The translations under genes were made by a program, and so were the position numbers. From assembly GCA_030916945.1 (NCBI GenBank), contig JAUPVS010000009.1:1-42781 (forward strand): a stretch of DNA of 42,781 bases, in the 5' to 3' direction. Each line of letters begins with the position of its first letter. Position 1 is the first letter of the stretch. Of the stretch, positions 1 through 6,450 are shown piece by piece. Source of the DNA: Patescibacteria group bacterium (GTDB taxonomy: Bacteria > Patescibacteriota > Saccharimonadia > Saccharimonadales > JAUPVS01). The notes under the pieces were generated by a model. It saw only the letters and a program-made list of their open reading frames with translations. It ran no database searches and was not told where the DNA came from.

Positions 1-272
1 TTAAATAACTTACTAGGGTCATCTAGCCGAGCGCCCTTAAAAAAGATCAGCTTGAGGTTGTCTTTCCAGACTTCAACAAAGCAAACTATTCCATTGCAAG
101 ACCACACCGGTAGGCCTTCTGGCCGGGTTGCCATTTTCCACTTTACTTCTTCCACAATTCTAGAATCGGCGGTAGTAATAACGGTGCGTATGTCTTTTAT
201 GAGGTCGCCCTTCCAGCCGCCATGCAACTTTATGATGTCGTCAATTTGCTCGGAGGGGGATATGTCGCTCAT
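1..272 (-). CDS. DUF1801-family protein (partial, C-terminus outside window)
   Basis: Reading the minus strand from the ATG at 272-270 gives an open frame that runs off the left edge of the window. It begins MSDISPSEQIDDIIKLHGG and contains 'EEVKWKMATRPEGLPVWS' and 'IVCFVEVWKDNLKLIFFKGA', the pattern of DUF1801 (YdhG-like) proteins. The family's biochemical role is not established. The start fits the local leaderless pattern: a TACAAT box (minus strand, 279-284) ends 6 nt before the ATG, and no Shine-Dalgarno site is seen. About 90 residues are visible and the 3' end is missing. A plus-strand frame across the same bases (52-294) has no recognisable content and was discarded. Confidence 0.8.
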   Translation of the reverse strand, partial: MSDISPSEQIDDIIKLHGGWKGDLIKDIRTVITTADSRIVEEVKWKMATRPEGLPVWSCNGIVCFVEVWKDNLKLIFFKGARLDDPSKLF

Positions 273-307
273 GTATAAATTGTATCAAATATAGGTGGGG
301 GCAGGTG

Positions 308-889
308 TCATAAATCTACTTGCTTGGTGATCCAGGCACATTCTTCGATCAAAACAAGCTCTAGTTCATTAGGGTACTTGTTTAAGAGGGAGATGGACTC
401 TTCGATTTTGCCATATGCGGGGTTATCGCTGTGGACGCGTAAGCGTATAGGCAAAGTGCCAAGACCTTCGAGTACACCCGAATCGTCATCGTAAAAATAA
501 TAAGTCGAGAATAGGCAGGCCCCGGCCGAAGACCCACCAACAACTTTTCCTTTGATGGCATCAATAAAGTCAGGGTATTTCTGAATGTCCTTTAGAAGCT
601 CTGGAGACTGACCGCCTGTTATGTGTATGACTTTTGCTGCTCTAACTTGCTCCATAAAGTTGTCGTAAGTTGCGTTTACAAACTCGACGTTAGCTTCGGC
701 TTGCTTGAGAAAGAGTTGCTTTTCACGCTCGTAGACTTCTATACGGTCATCCTGGCCACGCCGCGCAAAGCCAACGAAGAGTACCTGATCACCGTCGCTT
801 AGGTTCTTGGCTAGCTCACGAAAGTAACTATCGTTGCGCTCGTCTTTTAGTTTTAGTTTTCCACCATGTAATAGAAATGTTGTCTTCAT
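308..889 (-). CDS. Peptidase S51-like (class I glutamine amidotransferase fold) protein
   Basis: The 193-residue protein resembles peptidase family S51 (PepE/cyanophycinase type). That family uses a nucleophilic serine in a G-x-S-A-G-A elbow within a glutamine-amidotransferase-like fold. Here the elbow is GGSSAGA at residues 118-124, with Ser121 the likely nucleophile. Upstream 'KVIHITGGQSPELL' (86-99) matches the family's conserved glycine-rich strand, and a His follows at 153. The length is slightly below that of typical PepE (about 230). No signal peptide is visible, so it should be cytoplasmic. A TATGAT box at 896-901 (minus) lies 6 nt before the ATG, suggesting a leaderless message. The substrate cannot be told from sequence. 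Confidence 0.8.
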   Translation of the reverse strand: MKTTFLLHGGKLKLKDERNDSYFRELAKNLSDGDQVLFVGFARRGQDDRIEVYEREKQLFLKQAEANVEFVNATYDNFMEQVRAAKVIHITGGQSPELLKDIQKYPDFIDAIKGKVVGGSSAGACLFSTYYFYDDDSGVLEGLGTLPIRLRVHSDNPAYGKIEESISLLNKYPNELELVLIEECAWITKQVDL

Positions 890-941
890 ATAGGCATCAT
901 AACAAATAAAACATTACCTGCCGTCAATAACTCGCTAAGCT

Positions 942-1322
942 TTAACCTTCTACGACTACTTCAAACCCGCCGTAGGCCATCTTCTTCATGTCGTTGGGCA
1001 TTTCAAAACTGGTTTGTTCGTCGTAGGCTTCGCCCATCTCTTTCATAACCTTGGCATTGACTTCGTCACGGTGTTCTTTAGACTCAAAAACGATAAAAGA
1101 GAACCAGACATTATCGTCGGAGCTGGCACCAGTCATTTCTTTGTAGTCACGGGATTTTAGGTCGCCCATTTCTTGCTGTTTAAGGTCGTCGCCGCGGCAT
1201 TCTAGGTATTGCAGGGCACCGTGCTTCATCCAGGAGTCCCGGCCGTCTTCGGCCATTTTTTGGTATTCGGCTTCTTTGCCTTTTGGTATTACTAGTATGA
1301 ATCCATCGACGTATTTAGCCAT
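942..1322 (-). CDS. DUF1428 family protein
   Basis: The 126-residue protein starts MAKYVDGFILVIPKGKEAEY and contains 'DNVWFSFIVFESKEHRDEV' and 'AYGGFEVVVEG', the full-length pattern of DUF1428 (YbaA-like) proteins. These are small cytoplasmic proteins with a dimeric alpha/beta-barrel (ferredoxin-like) fold and no settled function. The start is supported by an AAGGAG Shine-Dalgarno site a few bases before the ATG. The gene stands alone on the minus strand between the S51-like peptidase and a zinc-ribbon protein. Nothing looks truncated. Confidence 0.85.
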   Translation of the reverse strand: MAKYVDGFILVIPKGKEAEYQKMAEDGRDSWMKHGALQYLECRGDDLKQQEMGDLKSRDYKEMTGASSDDNVWFSFIVFESKEHRDEVNAKVMKEMGEAYDEQTSFEMPNDMKKMAYGGFEVVVEG

Positions 1323-1414
1323 TGTTAAGCTCCTTTATGGTTAAGGTTGTTCTAGCTTAAGTTTAACATTTGCGTAAACCAGTCGTCGTTATGGTTGCCA
1401 AATAAAAAAGCCCC

Positions 1415-1450
1415 ATTAAAAAAGCCCCATCATGAAGACGGGACCTTTTT
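1415..1450 (-). terminator. Rho-independent terminator after the DUF5679 gene
   Basis: On the minus strand a roughly 10-bp stem (1437-1447 pairing with 1422-1431, with some G-U pairs) is followed by a run of T (A-run 1415-1423 on the plus strand). It lies just downstream of the stop of the gene at 1463-1654. Confidence 0.7.
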
Positions 1451-1462
1451 AGGCTTAGAAGC

Positions 1463-1654
1463 TTAGTAGTTCTTGGTGGCGCCTTCGGCTACAGCCTTTT
1501 CAGCGTTCTCTTTGGACATCATTGCACAAACGGTTGTGCCGCATTTTTCGTGCTTGCCCTTGGCCATGTAACCACCTTTGGCAGTTTGGACGACTTCTGG
1601 TGATGATAGTTCAACGCCTTTTTCCTTACACTTAACGCAGTATCCTGTAGCCAT
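1463..1654 (-). CDS. DUF5679 small zinc-ribbon-like protein
   Basis: This 63-residue protein begins MATGYCVKCKEKG and has a second cysteine pair in 'KHEKCGTTVCAMM'. The CxxC...CxxxxC arrangement is that of a one-finger zinc ribbon, and the whole sequence fits the DUF5679 family, which is common as a stand-alone protein in CPR and other bacteria. The role is unknown; nucleic-acid binding is a reasonable guess for such ribbons. The start is supported by GAGGAG 6 nt before the ATG. The gene has its own terminator. Confidence 0.85.
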   Translation of the reverse strand: MATGYCVKCKEKGVELSSPEVVQTAKGGYMAKGKHEKCGTTVCAMMSKENAEKAVAEGATKNY

Positions 1655-1774
1655 GTCGGTCTCCTCTTGAATTGATTATTATTGCAAAGAACTTGTCCTA
1701 TTATAGCGCCAAGTTGGAATATGGCTATATTAAAGTGGAAATGGAGGGCGTAGTGTCCACGATAATTGATTGGT

Positions 1775-1865
1775 GCGAGGACTCGATCTCGCTGCGCTCG
1801 CGTTTCCTCGCATGCTCGAAACAAGTTTCTGCGCCTGCTCGTCACGAACAAACTACTCAGTAGTT
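1775..1865 (-). repeat. Dispersed modular hairpin element, copy A
   Basis: Plus-strand bases 1788-1819 (32 nt) are identical to 3758-3789, and 1830-1850 (21 nt) are identical to 3800-3820. Between and beside these fixed blocks sit hairpins whose stems differ from copy B but still pair: GAAAC/GTTTC (1818-1829), and the palindrome AACTACTCAGTAGTT (1851-1865). A further 7-bp stem, GCGAGGA/TCCTCGC, joins 1775-1781 to 1805-1811. The element lies beyond the terminator of the minus-strand SinR-family gene. No coding capacity is credible. Confidence 0.85.
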
Positions 1866-1885
1866 CCTGTCGCCTAACCAGAACA

Positions 1886-1923
1886 AAGAAAAACACTCAG
1901 TAGCAAGATTGAGTGTTTTTCTT
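1886..1923. terminator. Strong bidirectional terminator
   Basis: A perfect 14-bp inverted repeat (1886-1899 with 1910-1923) has a 10-nt loop. The outer stem is A-rich on one side and T-rich on the other, so either strand would end in a U-run. It serves the minus-strand SinR-family gene. Confidence 0.75.
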
Positions 1924-2001
1924 CGGTGCAGCTAATGGGGCTTCTCTCGAAACCACCGAAGTAGGAGGTGGCCCAGGCGAGGCCGGGCCACTTCAACGCC
2001 G

Positions 2002-2277
2002 CTACCAGCGACGACTGGAACTATTGAGCCACTCAACAGATTCTTTGTTCATGTTGAAGCTGGCCCAGTTCCGAGTAATAGGTGCGACGAAGTACTCGTC
2101 GTTCTCGTCACCAGCTTTGTGCAAGCCGTCACGAAGTAACTGTGGGCTAGTAAGCGTGTCAACAAGCCAGACCGAACCTTGAGGGTGAGTATTGCTACCC
2201 GCTGCCTTGATGACGGCATACACCGCATCATAGTCTCGTCCATGCTGATGCAAATCGTAAGCTATCTGTAAAACCAT
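2002..2277 (-). CDS. SinR-family (Cas2/VapD-like fold) small protein
   Basis: The 91-residue protein starts MVLQIAYDLHQHGRDYDAVY and continues with 'GSVWLVDTLTSPQLLRDGL' and 'DENDEYFVAPITRNWASF'. This is the pattern of so-called SinR family proteins (beta-alpha-beta start with I-x-YDL, then a W-L-V strand and an N/D-D-x-x-F-V strand), which are compared to the ferredoxin-like fold of Cas2 and VapD. Family function is unclear. The ATG at 2277 was preferred to the in-frame one at 2352 because AGGAGG lies just before it. The gene is alone: no cas genes or CRISPR array are nearby. Its 3' side carries three consecutive hairpins, and a GC-rich decamer near each end (1973-1982 and 2352-2361) is in inverted orientation. 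Confidence 0.7.
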   Translation of the reverse strand: MVLQIAYDLHQHGRDYDAVYAVIKAAGSNTHPQGSVWLVDTLTSPQLLRDGLHKAGDENDEYFVAPITRNWASFNMNKESVEWLNSSSRRW

Positions 2278-2453
2278 TTGGTTAACCTCCTTTCTAGCGC
2301 ATAGAGAGCGCTGTAGTTTTTCCACACACATGGGGTTTTTGTTTGAGCCCACCTCGCCTGGCTCGGCTCCAAGTGCACCTTATATTATAGCATGTAACAC
2401 AAGGTCATTGACGTACTGTCAATAACCATAAGCATTATCTGGATCTTCTCTCG

Positions 2454-3620
2454 CTAGGGCTTATTGGAATTTGATCCCTTCGTTGGTGCAACCTTCTTGT
2501 CCGGAGTTGCAGGTTCTGGCTTTGAGCCCGTTGGCTTCTTCAGCGCTTTGTCTAGTTCTTTAATCTCTTCTTTGGTGACTTTGACCGAGAAAGGTAGCTG
2601 CTTCGCTTCCGGTGTTCCGCTATACAGCGTGCGAAGTTCTTGGTTCTTACTTGCAAGCGACTTCTGGAGAGCAGGTTCGCGAATTGACCCGTCCTTGGCA
2701 GCGCTCGCCGTCGGTGGGATAACCTCCACCTTTACACCTTCTTGTATATCTTTAAGGACGAGGCTGAAGGCCGTTTCGAAGTGAGACTCGAGTTCTGCCT
2801 TTTCGCGACCAGACGCGCCGTTTTTGTGAAGCTCGAACACTTCCAAACGAGCCTCTCCGATACACGCATTCTTTATCGAAGCTTCCCCCTCTTTCAGCTT
2901 CTCAAGTGTTTGGCGCTTGATCTCATTGTCAATTCCTAGCCCCTCGATTTCTAAACGGGTCTTTTGTATCTTCTGAACTTCCTGGTAGAGCTTCAGAACA
3001 TGCTTGAGAACGACATCAATTGCTTTGGCTACAGGTATAGTCTCCGCCAGGAAGAGAATGATAGAACCATTGTCAACGCGTACAATATTTGACGTTCCGT
3101 CTTCGCCGACTACCTCTGAGCAAGTGCGCAAGAAGATGTCCAAGTTCTTTAGACGTTCCGCGACGTCGCGGATATCTGCCTGATCGCTAGGTATAGTTAG
3201 GCCGACCTGGTAGTTAAGAGAACGATAAGGCGTGATGCCAATCGTGACTAAGCCGCCACGGAGTCCGGAGGCATGATCAAGGAACTGTGTGTAGCTTGCG
3301 CGATAGTCACCGATGCGGCCAGTGATGCTCAGCGAACTACCGGAAAAAATCTCTTCTAGCTCGGACAATGCACCGTTGCCAACAAACTCCTCACCATCTA
3401 ATTCAACAATTATTGAGTAGAGTGATGGCGGATAGGTGTTTGTTGGCGCAGCCCCCAGTTGTTGATAAAGTTCGTCTCTCATTTCCTCGGCCGCCTTAAA
3501 TGCTTCTGCGTTGTTTTGCGCCAGCTGGCTTTCGATTTCAGTGAGGCGGCCACGAAGATTGACCTTGGCATCGTATTCGACGATATCTTCAAGTACTGTA
3601 AGAAGTTTTTGCGTATCCAC
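2454..3620 (-). CDS. Unknown 388-residue protein with charged C-terminal half
   Basis: I do not recognise this protein. It starts with GTG at 3620, preceded by GGAGGG. Residues 1-60 are helical and charged. About residues 65-185 look like an alpha/beta domain ('SLYSIIVELDGEEF', 'GGLVTIGITPYRSLNYQ'). A hydrophobic stretch near 185-225 ('NGSIILFLAETIPVAKAID') leads into a long charged helix. The last 60 residues are Lys/Pro/Ser-rich and probably disordered. The hydrophobic helix followed by 'LYQEVQKIQKTRLEIEGLG' recalls helix-linker regions in proteins of bacterial conflict systems, but this is a weak resemblance. No catalytic motif is visible. Confidence 0.6.
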   Translation of the reverse strand: MDTQKLLTVLEDIVEYDAKVNLRGRLTEIESQLAQNNAEAFKAAEEMRDELYQQLGAAPTNTYPPSLYSIIVELDGEEFVGNGALSELEEIFSGSSLSITGRIGDYRASYTQFLDHASGLRGGLVTIGITPYRSLNYQVGLTIPSDQADIRDVAERLKNLDIFLRTCSEVVGEDGTSNIVRVDNGSIILFLAETIPVAKAIDVVLKHVLKLYQEVQKIQKTRLEIEGLGIDNEIKRQTLEKLKEGEASIKNACIGEARLEVFELHKNGASGREKAELESHFETAFSLVLKDIQEGVKVEVIPPTASAAKDGSIREPALQKSLASKNQELRTLYSGTPEAKQLPFSVKVTKEEIKELDKALKKPTGSKPEPATPDKKVAPTKGSNSNKP

Positions 3621-3757
3621 TGGTGAGCCCTCCGTTATTTAGACCCACCAATCTTTTCTAGCTATATTGTGACATATTGATTACTGGATTCAAACTGTCC
3701 AGTCACTTCTTTTTGTCATGAAATGAATACCTCTAATTCTAAGTATGAAACGGAGAC

Positions 3758-3845
3758 CTCGCTGCGCTCGCGTTTCCTCGCATGCTCGATACCAGCATCT
3801 GCGCCTGCTCGTCACGAACAAACTCGCCCTTGCGGGCTTCGAGTT
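3758..3845 (-). repeat. Dispersed modular hairpin element, copy B
   Basis: This is the second copy of the element at 1775-1865. The fixed blocks 3758-3789 and 3800-3820 are identical to copy A. The hairpins are different in sequence but still pair: GATAC/GCATC (3788-3799, one G-U) replaces GAAAC/GTTTC, and an AACTCG/CGAGTT stem with an inner GCCC/GGGC (3821-3845) replaces the copy A palindrome. The element sits just beyond the terminator of tRNA-Gly, in the same orientation relative to transcription as copy A. Confidence 0.85.
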
Positions 3846-3863
3846 TGGACCCTGCACCTAGAC

Positions 3864-3899
3864 CAAAGAAAAAACCCACTTGGCAGTGGGTCCTTTCTT
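3864..3899 (-). terminator. Terminator of tRNA-Gly
   Basis: A 7-bp stem (3874-3880 with 3885-3891) lies immediately 3' of the tRNA on the minus strand, followed by a T-run (A-run 3868-3873 on the plus strand). The outer part of the repeat (3862-3868 with 3897-3903) reaches into the CCA end of the tRNA. Confidence 0.75.
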
Positions 3900-3975
3900 T
3901 GGTGCGGGTGACGAGACTCAAACTCGTGGCCTCTTCCTTGGCAAGGAAGCGCTCTATCAACTGAGCTACACCCGC
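3900..3975 (-). tRNA. tRNA-Gly (anticodon GCC)
   Basis: A full cloverleaf can be drawn on the minus strand: acceptor GCGGGTG/CACCCGC, D arm beginning TAGCTCAGTTGATAGAGC, anticodon stem CTTCC/GGAAG around loop TTGCCAA, and a T arm with TTTGAGT. The anticodon GCC reads glycine codons. The discriminator is A and CCA is encoded (3900-3902). Length is 76 nt. Confidence 0.95.
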
Positions 3976-4095
3976 GTATCTATCTGAACGTATCTGTTGA
4001 AAATACAAAGGGGATTATAACCGATACCCCTGTTGGGTGCAAGCCCTATCAGCTTTACCTATTTGCTTGCCCGTGAGATAATAATATGACATACC

Positions 4096-4884
4096 ATGGA
4101 TGCAAGACAACATTTACAACCCTTAGACACTAGCCGGGCGGCGATCGCTGCTTCGCGCAAACGTTTTGAAGAGGTCCGCATTGAAAGCATGAATGGTGAT
4201 TCCTATCGCCCTCGACGTCAGTATGAGCCCGATCCGGTAATGGTCGACGAAAACAGTGACCCGGCGATCGATCGTATATTTGACGATTTAGATAATGAGC
4301 CAGAAGTTATTGATTTAAATGAGGTGGATGACCCCACCCTAAAAGAGCTTATAAAAGCTGAAACCAGGGGTGAAGTCGATAATCCGTTTGCCGATGTTTT
4401 ACAAGTCCCAGGTGTTTATTCTGAAGGTGCAACCTTAACGTTACTAAGAGCACCTATCTTTAAGCCTCAGGCCTTACCGCCGTCTTCTGGCCACAAGACA
4501 GTAGTTAAGCCAGCCCCAGAAGAAGAATTTGTTGTATATGTACCTGATCGATTGGTGTCATTGCTGCAACCAGCCGAACCAATCGAAAAGCGTTCTGGCT
4601 GGCGCGAGAAATTATCAGGTGGTTGGAAGAAGGCCCGCACCGCCGTTTTAATTGGTGGGGCCGCTCTAGTTGGCGTGGCCGCATTTAATAGCTTGCAGTC
4701 AAACGAACAGCCAGCAGTTGAAGAAGCCGCCCCGGCACAAAGTGTTGAGCTAAGCGCTCAAGCCGTAACCGCCCTTAAGAGCCAAGAATTTGCCGACTTA
4801 GTGCAGTGCAGCGTTGAATTTGATAATTGCTTAGAGGTAATTGAGTTTGCCGTGCAGGTTGATCGTCTAAAGAACGCCGAATAA
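4096..4884 (+). CDS. Unknown single-pass membrane protein, acidic N-terminal domain
   Basis: The 262-residue protein has a long acidic, probably unstructured N-terminal part (Asp/Glu-rich, residues 45-100), a basic patch, one hydrophobic segment near 181-199 ('TAVLIGGAALVGVAAF') and a short C-terminal domain with two cysteines ('VQCSVEFDNCLEVIEF'). The large domain is cytoplasmic if the positive-inside rule holds. No family is recognised. A TAATAT box at 4082-4087 ends 8 nt before the ATG and no Shine-Dalgarno site is present, so the message is probably leaderless. The gene ends in a bidirectional terminator shared with tRNA-Phe. Confidence 0.75.
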   Translation: MDARQHLQPLDTSRAAIAASRKRFEEVRIESMNGDSYRPRRQYEPDPVMVDENSDPAIDRIFDDLDNEPEVIDLNEVDDPTLKELIKAETRGEVDNPFADVLQVPGVYSEGATLTLLRAPIFKPQALPPSSGHKTVVKPAPEEEFVVYVPDRLVSLLQPAEPIEKRSGWREKLSGGWKKARTAVLIGGAALVGVAAFNSLQSNEQPAVEEAAPAQSVELSAQAVTALKSQEFADLVQCSVEFDNCLEVIEFAVQVDRLKNAE

Positions 4885-4888
4885 TAAA

Positions 4889-4910
4889 TAAACCCGCGGA
4901 AACGGGTTTA
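4889..4910. terminator. Bidirectional terminator
   Basis: A perfect 8-bp stem TAAACCCG/CGGGTTTA with a 6-nt loop lies between the stop of the plus-strand gene ending at 4884 and the 3' end of the minus-strand tRNA-Phe. Confidence 0.7.
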
Positions 4911-4927
4911 TAGGCTTGCAGGTTATT

Positions 4928-5003
4928 TGGTGGCTCCTCCCAGACTCGAACTGGGGACACAAGGCTCTTCAGGCCTCTGCTCTACCAACTGAGCTAAAGA
5001 GCC
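4928..5003 (-). tRNA. tRNA-Phe (anticodon GAA)
   Basis: On the minus strand the acceptor GGCTCTT pairs with AGGAGCC (one G-U), the anticodon stem GAGGC/GCCTT closes loop CTGAAGA, and the T arm is CCCAG-TTCGAGT-CTGGG. Anticodon GAA means phenylalanine. Discriminator A and an encoded CCA are present. Length is 76 nt. Confidence 0.95.
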
Positions 5004-5055
5004 ACACCAACTTCGGTATTTTACTAGAAAAGGGCAGTTTACTCAAGAGAGCGCT

Positions 5056-5313
5056 CTAGGTTTGGATTTGTTGGGCCTCGCGCATGCGGCGTTCGCCGTC
5101 GTCGGCTTCGCGTCCTTGTTGTTCTAACTGTCTAACTTGGTTGTCCAAGTCGCTGGCCTGGCGTTCCCACTCGTCGGCAGTGCGCTGGAGATGGTCCATG
5201 TCACGCTTCATTTTTTCAACCGTGTCACGAACCTTTTGAATTTGCCGACGCTTTTCGGTGGCGGCAATTTTAGCGCTACCGGCAGCATTTCGTAATTGAT
5301 CACCTGCAGACAT
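5056..5313 (-). CDS. Small coiled-coil protein
   Basis: The 85-residue protein is almost entirely a charged amphipathic helix: regular spacing of Val, Met, Leu and Leu in 'VRDTVEKMKRDMDHLQRTA' and 'QASDLDNQVRQLEQQGREA' gives a heptad pattern across residues 25-70. There is no signal peptide, membrane segment or cysteine. The start is supported by GGGAGG before the ATG. No family is recognised; a structural or chaperone-like partner role would be guesswork. Confidence 0.7.
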   Translation of the reverse strand: MSAGDQLRNAAGSAKIAATEKRRQIQKVRDTVEKMKRDMDHLQRTADEWERQASDLDNQVRQLEQQGREADDGERRMREAQQIQT

Positions 5314-5350
5314 AAAATACCTCCCTTTGTCACTCTATTATAACAGTAAT

Positions 5351-5380
5351 AAAAAACCTCACGCGCCGGTGAGGTGTTTT
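5351..5380 (-). terminator. Terminator of tRNA-Ala
   Basis: A 7-bp stem ACCTCAC/GTGAGGT (5356-5362 with 5369-5375) is flanked by A6 and T4. It lies directly downstream of tRNA-Ala on the minus strand. Confidence 0.75.
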
Positions 5381-5383
5381 ACT

Positions 5384-5460
5384 TGGTGGAGATACAGGGA
5401 CTCAAACCCTGGACCTCTGCCCTGCCAGGGCAGCGCTCTAATCAACTGAGCTATATCCCC
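5384..5460 (-). tRNA. tRNA-Ala (anticodon GGC)
   Basis: On the minus strand the acceptor GGGGATA pairs with TATCTCC and contains the G3-U70 wobble that identifies alanine tRNAs. The anticodon stem CTGCC/GGCAG closes loop CTGGCAG, giving anticodon GGC. Discriminator A and an encoded CCA follow. Length is 77 nt. Confidence 0.95.
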
Positions 5461-5526
5461 ACGCTGTTAACCAGGGGTTATTTTACACGATTCATACCTA
5501 AAAATAAAGCTGTTACAATAGTTCAT

Positions 5527-6441
5527 ATGTTAGCTGACTATCTGGAAGACCTGGCTTATCGCGCCAAAGCTCAGTATTACGCCTTTACAGTCGGTGGCGG
5601 CATCATCTTGCTGGCCCTAACTGGCTGGCTGTGGTGGCATTACTATTACCTGAACCCACAGACCGTCTTTTGGGCAGCGGTCAGCAATAACCTGGTGGTT
5701 AGCGGTGTTACCAAACACACTACTAGCCAGAACGAGGCTGGCAACTTGAGTCAGTACGACCAAATTAGCTTTGGCGCCAACAATGTTGTTAAGACCAGTT
5801 CGACGGTTACCCAAAACCCGCAAGACGCTCAAAAGAGCGTGGTGGTGACCGAAAGCATCGGTACGCCCACCCAGAACTTTGCCCGTTACACCAAGATCGA
5901 AGGTGGCAGCGTTGATGGTAAAAAGCCCGACTTTGGCAAGATTCTTAATGTCTGGAGCAAACAGACCGTTGACCAAGATAATAACGGCATCTTTGCTGAC
6001 GCCATTTTTGACGCCATTCCATTCGCGCTGTTAAGCCAAAAAAATCGCCAAGACGTCGTTAACTCGATGCAAACCAACCAGATATATGACATCGATTTTT
6101 CTAAGGTCAAAAAAGACCGCCAAGACGGCAAACTACTTTATACCTACCAAGCCGCCATTGCCGCCGACAAATACGTGGCCATGCTCAAGCAGGTTGATGC
6201 CTTGATGGGCCTTAAACAACTAAGCGTACTTGATCCGTCGCAGTACCAAGGTTCACAACCGATCCAGGTGCAGTTCACGGTCGATGCCATTGGCCACCAG
6301 CTAGCCGCCGTCGAATACACTGGCACTAACCGCAAGATTGCCTACTCTAGCTGGGGCGCACCACTTAAACTGCAGTTACCCGATGCCAAGCTAACGCGCA
6401 GCGAGCTCCAGACCAAACTAGACGATGCTGTAGGGCAGTAG
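5527..6441 (+). CDS. Unknown membrane-anchored extracytoplasmic protein
   Basis: The 304-residue protein begins MLADYLEDLAYRAKAQYYAF, has one membrane segment at about residues 18-41 rich in Gly, Leu and Trp, and then a soluble domain presumably outside the cell. This domain has many Asn, Thr and Gln residues and no cysteine pairs. No family is recognised. The ATG at 5527 is used because the upstream in-frame extension (from 5374) crosses the tRNA-Ala gene. A TACAAT box (5513-5518) ends 8 nt before this ATG, pointing to a leaderless message. Nine bases separate it from the hydrolase gene that follows. Confidence 0.75.
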   Translation: MLADYLEDLAYRAKAQYYAFTVGGGIILLALTGWLWWHYYYLNPQTVFWAAVSNNLVVSGVTKHTTSQNEAGNLSQYDQISFGANNVVKTSSTVTQNPQDAQKSVVVTESIGTPTQNFARYTKIEGGSVDGKKPDFGKILNVWSKQTVDQDNNGIFADAIFDAIPFALLSQKNRQDVVNSMQTNQIYDIDFSKVKKDRQDGKLLYTYQAAIAADKYVAMLKQVDALMGLKQLSVLDPSQYQGSQPIQVQFTVDAIGHQLAAVEYTGTNRKIAYSSWGAPLKLQLPDAKLTRSELQTKLDDAVGQ

Positions 6442-6450
6442 TATGAAGTC

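Larger units (their letters stand above)
1655..2001. other. 347-nt intergenic region with repeat copy A and stacked hairpins
   Basis: No gene is supported here. From left to right it holds the promoter and leader of the zinc-ribbon gene, repeat element A (1775-1865), a strong bidirectional terminator (1886-1923), an 8-bp inverted repeat (1921-1928 with 1954-1961) and a GC-rich 7-bp hairpin (1968-1991). The last two lie directly 3' of the SinR-family gene, which is read on the minus strand. Open frames at 1519-1896 and 1672-1863 cross the repeat and terminator and are rejected. Confidence 0.6.

Noticed and set aside
52-294. Plus-strand 80-residue open frame at the left edge
   Set aside because: The minus strand across the same bases encodes a recognisable DUF1801 protein, with a matching -10 box; the plus frame has no family features.
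1519-1896. Minus-strand 125-residue open frame overlapping the zinc-ribbon gene
   Set aside because: It shares bases with the DUF5679 gene in another frame and crosses repeat A.
1775-3845. CRISPR array
   Set aside because: The repeated blocks occur only twice and about 1.9 kb apart, without regular spacers; no cas genes are present despite the Cas2-fold protein.
3739-4008. Minus-strand 89-residue open frame
   Set aside because: It runs through tRNA-Gly, its terminator and repeat copy B, all non-coding.
5374-5526. N-terminal extension of the membrane protein at 5527
   Set aside because: The extension overlaps the tRNA-Ala gene; the -10 box at 5513-5518 and ATG 5527 explain the real start.
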